From Chitinophaga arvensicola (GTDB lineage: Bacteria > Bacteroidota > Bacteroidia > Chitinophagales > Chitinophagaceae), in contig NZ_FOJG01000002.1 of the NCBI RefSeq assembly GCF_900110835.1, forward strand, positions 248,001 to 312,000: 64,000 nucleotides of DNA, written 5' to 3'. The position numbers and the translations under genes are program-made. Below the pieces are notes generated by a model. That model searched no databases, was not told where the DNA came from, and worked only from the letters and a program-made list of their open reading frames with translations. Of the stretch, positions 61,031-64,000 are shown piece by piece. Every line of letters begins with the position of its first letter. The stretch's first letter is position 1.

Positions 61031-62506
61031 TTAGATATTTTCTGGTTGTTCTAAAGTTTTTAAATTGACGATTACGGCATACAGGCCATAAAAGAAGTAG
61101 GCGCCCGGCAATTGTCCGATCGCTACCTGAGCATAGTGTGCAAATACATATACAAAGATGGCTGTAATCGATGCGGCATACATGTTTCTGAATTCCTGGC
61201 TTTTACACTGATAATATCCCCGGATGCCTGTTTGCAACACAATGAAATACATGATACAGGTAAGCGCCAGTCCTGTCCAGCCGGTTTCTATAGCGGCTTT
61301 CAGGTAACCGCTATCTGGTGGAAAACCCGCCAGCGGATGTGTCGGATTATATTCATTTCCCTGTGCTCCGCTGGTATTCACTCCACCACCGATGGGATGT
61401 TTCCAGATGTAAGGCTGGATAAAAGCCCGGTTTACATCACGGACATTCAGTGATTCATCTTCCGAAAACTCAAACGCGGTACGTATACGGTTTACTGTGC
61501 TGATACTATGGAAAGGCCCAAATATCAATACGCAGAAGATCATACTGAAGATTACCGTGAACAGCAACGTTTTCTTATTGGTAATGGTCAGTATGACGAA
61601 TAAAAACACCCCTGCCGGAATGACCACATAGGCAGTACGGGTACCGGAATAGGTCATACCCAGCGCCATGATAAGCGCTGCCAGCAGCAACCAGTTACGC
61701 TGTGCCACGGTACGGTTGCCCATACAAAGCACAATAGCGAATACCATGGAGCTGGCCATCAGGATACCAAACGCAGTAGGATCGGAGAGAAAGGAAAACT
61801 TGCGGATCGTTCCTCCCTGGAAATATAATCCATAACGGATCGGATCGGACACTACCCATTCGTCTTCAAAACCCAGCAGGCCATGCCATTGCTGAAAGCA
61901 CGCATACGCGCCGCATATAACAGCCATGACGATCCATATTTTAAAGAATCGCTTGATGATCGCTACATTTTTAAAAAGGTACAGTGCAGTAAGGTAGATG
62001 AGAAAGAGACTGATGGCTTTCCGGAATACCTGTGCCCAGCCTGGTACTGAAAACATGGAAGGATTAAACAACTGCACAAAAGTGAAAACCAGATACAACA
62101 CATAAATCCAGGTAATCGGGTTTCTTGTGTACTTAAAGTATCTTTCCTTGTGTACCGTTTTACGGATATAGATTCCCAGGAAAGTAGTGGCAGTGAGTAG
62201 ATCCACGGCAATCCCCACCGGCAATATATCATGTACCATCCTGTTGATGTAGAATACAAAAACGGATAATATCATACACAGATAGAATCCGAGTTCTGTA
62301 TGCAGCAGGCTAACTATAACAGCGGTGGCGCCCACCATGCCAGCGGCGAGTACAATACCCAGGATGAAATTTATTTTGATCAGTATGGCGAATCCGACGG
62401 CTATACAGGCCATCAGCAGATAACCCAGGGGATTCATGCGTCCTCCCAGTGCCTTACTGCTCAATTCCAGCAGTACATTTTTTTTATTTGGATAATAGTT
62501 ACTCAC
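61031..62506 (-). CDS. O-antigen ligase / Wzy-type polymerase family protein
   Basis: A 491-residue membrane protein of the Wzy_C/O-antigen ligase superfamily, with about 12 helices. The large periplasmic loop (about 350-400) with HPIGGGVNTSGAQGNEYNPTHPLAGFPPDSGYLKAAIETGWTG is the family's catalytic loop, and GMTYSGTRTAYVVIPAG is the conserved SGTR region. It would polymerise or ligate the polysaccharide made by the neighbouring transferases. It lies between the 34-residue protein and the TolC-like gene. Confidence 0.9.
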   Translation of the reverse strand: MSNYYPNKKNVLLELSSKALGGRMNPLGYLLMACIAVGFAILIKINFILGIVLAAGMVGATAVIVSLLHTELGFYLCMILSVFVFYINRMVHDILPVGIAVDLLTATTFLGIYIRKTVHKERYFKYTRNPITWIYVLYLVFTFVQLFNPSMFSVPGWAQVFRKAISLFLIYLTALYLFKNVAIIKRFFKIWIVMAVICGAYACFQQWHGLLGFEDEWVVSDPIRYGLYFQGGTIRKFSFLSDPTAFGILMASSMVFAIVLCMGNRTVAQRNWLLLAALIMALGMTYSGTRTAYVVIPAGVFLFVILTITNKKTLLFTVIFSMIFCVLIFGPFHSISTVNRIRTAFEFSEDESLNVRDVNRAFIQPYIWKHPIGGGVNTSGAQGNEYNPTHPLAGFPPDSGYLKAAIETGWTGLALTCIMYFIVLQTGIRGYYQCKSQEFRNMYAASITAIFVYVFAHYAQVAIGQLPGAYFFYGLYAVIVNLKTLEQPENI

Positions 62507-62524
62507 TTTCAGGATGATTGTTTA

Positions 62525-62629
62525 TCAGAAAAACATAATCTTAACGAACATGAAGATCATCACAAACGCCACAAAAACGGTTACTATGATCTCCAGTACA
62601 TTGTCGTCGCTAAACCGGTTGTTTTCCAT
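62525..62629 (-). CDS. 34-residue membrane microprotein
   Basis: A short frame not usually called. The product begins MENNRFSDDNVLEI, continues with the single transmembrane stretch IIVTVFVAFVMMFMFVKIMFF and stops at TGA. It starts 4 bp after the upstream glycosyltransferase stop and ends 18 bp before the O-antigen ligase start, so it sits precisely in the operon. A polar acidic N-terminus and a hydrophobic helix fit an inner-membrane regulatory subunit. No family is recognised. Reality rests on position, length and composition. Confidence 0.6.
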   Translation of the reverse strand: MENNRFSDDNVLEIIVTVFVAFVMIFMFVKIMFF

Positions 62630-62633
62630 TTTT

Positions 62634-63845
62634 TCAGTTATTAAGTGTATGATAGTGGCGGCTCAGTTGCAGCACACTATTGTTCCAGGTATGTGTTAAA
62701 GCAAAATCCCTGCGCTCCTTTGATGTAGCTTTCGCATCCGGATGTGCCAGTGCATTTTCAATCTCAACAATATACGCTTCTTTGTTATTACACAGATTTA
62801 CGTAAGATGCAAATAGTTGCATGGTAGCGGTACTGGTGGCAACCACCGGTTTGCCCATAGCCAGGTACTCGTCAATTTTACGGGGGTAATTACCAATGGT
62901 CATATCATTCACGACCTGCGGATTGATACAGACGTCGAATGCGGCAATATAACCCGGCAATTGAGCAGGGGGCTTACTACCGGTGAAATGTATATTGGGC
63001 AGATCGTGCAAGCGGCTGTTGAGGAAACGGTCATCTTCAGGTCCTACGAGTACAATATTCCAATCTGGCCGGTTGGTAGCAATATGTTCCAGCACGGCGA
63101 TATCAAGACGTGTAGAGATAAGGGCACCTACATAACCGATCAACGGTTTTTTGAGCGCAGCGATATCTTCCGGTACGCTGTTAAGTCCGTCTTCCGGTAA
63201 ATTATCAAAATCACATCCCTGCCCTATATCAAAAGAAGACGGATTATGTTGCCTTCCATAATCGGCCAGCCAGGCGGAATTGGCGGCTACGAGGGTCGAC
63301 TTTTGCATCAGCTTTGTTTCCAAGCGCTTGCCATGCTTTTGAAAATAAGCCTGACTGGTGAGATTGTCCCGTATATAGTAAATGCTGGCAGTAACATTGT
63401 TCAGCATTTCTGCGAGATAGAAGCCACGGAAAAAGTCGTTGTCGTTGAACAATACAATTTCCCCGAAGCCCAGTTGTGCAGTGGCTTTATTAATTTCCCG
63501 GGCAATCCGCTGATTATTGATGCGGTTGAAGAAATCAAACAATCCATTGAACGGAATCCAGTTAACTGATTCAAGAACCGTTCTGGGAGCCAGAGTCCAG
63601 AGCTGAGGAGTTACCTGCTGCAAGTCATTTATCTCGCCACGCAGGCTTTTTACGGCATTCTGCACTTTATTGTCGCCACGGGAGCGAAGCATGGAAATCC
63701 TGTCAGGGGCGCGGTTTACGTATAGCACGCGGTTATATTTGGACAATTCCAGGGCAATATTTTTACAATTACTGCCAATGGAAATATCCCAGGACTGTAG
63801 CCCGACTATGACGATATTTTTGCCACTGATCATCTTGTTTTCCAT
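62634..63845 (-). CDS. Glycosyltransferase, GT-B fold
   Basis: A 403-residue GT-B glycosyltransferase. The N-terminal NIVIVGLQSWDISIGSNCKNIALEL, the central KPLIGYVGALISTRLD start of the donor domain, and YPRKIDEYLAMGKPVVATSTATM near the end (K-x-x-E-Y-L-A-x-G-K-P-V) are typical of polysaccharide transferases such as TuaH-like enzymes. The start overlaps the upstream flippase-like gene by 16 bp, indicating coupled translation. Acceptor and sugar are unknown. Confidence 0.9.
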   Translation of the reverse strand: MENKMISGKNIVIVGLQSWDISIGSNCKNIALELSKYNRVLYVNRAPDRISMLRSRGDNKVQNAVKSLRGEINDLQQVTPQLWTLAPRTVLESVNWIPFNGLFDFFNRINNQRIAREINKATAQLGFGEIVLFNDNDFFRGFYLAEMLNNVTASIYYIRDNLTSQAYFQKHGKRLETKLMQKSTLVAANSAWLADYGRQHNPSSFDIGQGCDFDNLPEDGLNSVPEDIAALKKPLIGYVGALISTRLDIAVLEHIATNRPDWNIVLVGPEDDRFLNSRLHDLPNIHFTGSKPPAQLPGYIAAFDVCINPQVVNDMTIGNYPRKIDEYLAMGKPVVATSTATMQLFASYVNLCNNKEAYIVEIENALAHPDAKATSKERRDFALTHTWNNSVLQLSRHYHTLNN

Positions 63846-64000
63846 TTTAAAATAAAGCGTTGTTGAAAAACGGACAGCATATCAGGATAAAACCTGAACA
63901 TATATTGGAATACACTGAACATGCTTACCTGCAATGTTCTGTATAAAATTGTCTGCGTAATAATGAGGCAGATGCCATAAGATACCATCATACCATAAGC
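63830..64000 (-). CDS. Membrane protein C-terminus, probable polysaccharide flippase (partial)
   Basis: The last 56 codons of a reverse-strand gene that runs off the window edge. The frame is open from 64000 to a TGA at 63830-63832. The end reads AYGMMVSYGICLIITQTILYR, then LQVSMFSVFQYMFRFYPDML, and closes in FILKWKTR. The hydrophobic stretch and the basic end fit the last helix of a Wzx-type oligosaccharide flippase, which context also favours. The stop overlaps the glycosyltransferase start by 16 bp. Confidence 0.6.
   Translation of the reverse strand, partial: AYGMMVSYGICLIITQTILYRTLQVSMFSVFQYMFRFYPDMLSVFQQRFILKWKTR

Overview
The window is a chromosomal segment of a Bacteroidetes bacterium, most likely a member of the Chitinophagaceae close to Chitinophaga. 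The evidence is a SusC/SusD pair, a type IX secretion (T9SS) C-terminal sorting domain, DUF4270 and DUF2027/Smr proteins, a Kir-type potassium channel, Bacteroidetes promoters of the form TTTG-N19/20-TAnnTTTG, and weak Shine-Dalgarno sequences. I see no phage genes, transposases, CRISPR arrays, rRNA or tRNA. It reads as ordinary core chromosome with a cell-surface polysaccharide locus at the right edge.

Left third (1-24 kb). A redox/electrophile-looking group comes first (quinone-type MDR oxidoreductase, HxlR regulator, DsbA/FrnE-like protein), followed by a Kir channel and a sodium:solute symporter. Next is a MarR-GNAT fusion regulator whose promoter lies between the arms of a perfect 12-bp inverted repeat. 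A DinB-like protein, an acyl-CoA (methylcrotonyl-type) carboxylase beta subunit, RNase HI and an AspT-type transporter follow. Then come an isolated SusC/SusD pair with a long leader, an isoprenylcysteine-methyltransferase-like membrane protein, thioredoxin, a TPR lipoprotein, SmpB, AccD, class II aldolase, a hydrolase, an odd Rieske lipoprotein, a metal-receptor protein and a CBS-domain cystathionine beta-synthase.

Middle (24-43 kb). A tight forward run bioD - 5-FTHF cyclo-ligase - lpxK - RNase R - polyprenyl synthase is notable because RNase R ends in thirteen 15-residue Lys/Ala/Pro repeats. An APC permease, DoxX, a DUF2027-Smr protein, the RNase P RNA (rnpB), DUF4870, a subtilisin with a large internal insertion and a degenerate histidine-phosphatase-like protein follow. 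Reverse-strand genes for a saccharopine dehydrogenase, a DUF1338 (2-oxoadipate dioxygenase-like) enzyme and an ALDH7-like dehydrogenase form a probable lysine-degradation operon behind a long structured leader.

Right third (43-64 kb). panB, ppk1-ppx, and panC-panD-flippase-like genes lie on the reverse strand. Divergent from panC is a forward run: a reduced starch-synthase-like protein, DUF4270, metK and a polysaccharide deacetylase. Then comes a 1481-residue secreted protein (esterase, PKD-like domain, beta-helix, six PKD-like repeats, T9SS tag) followed by a glycosyltransferase. Converging on these is a reverse-strand surface-polysaccharide operon: flippase (partial at the edge), glycosyltransferase, a 34-residue membrane microprotein, O-antigen ligase/polymerase, a half-length TolC-like protein and a stand-alone esterase resembling the first domain of the 1481-residue protein.

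The most unusual items are the repeat tail of RNase R, the giant esterase/beta-helix T9SS protein with its stand-alone esterase relative, the membrane microprotein, the structured leader before the lysine genes, and several apparently degenerate enzymes (histidine phosphatase, starch synthase, Rieske protein). All functional statements are from sequence reading and family knowledge; no searches were run.
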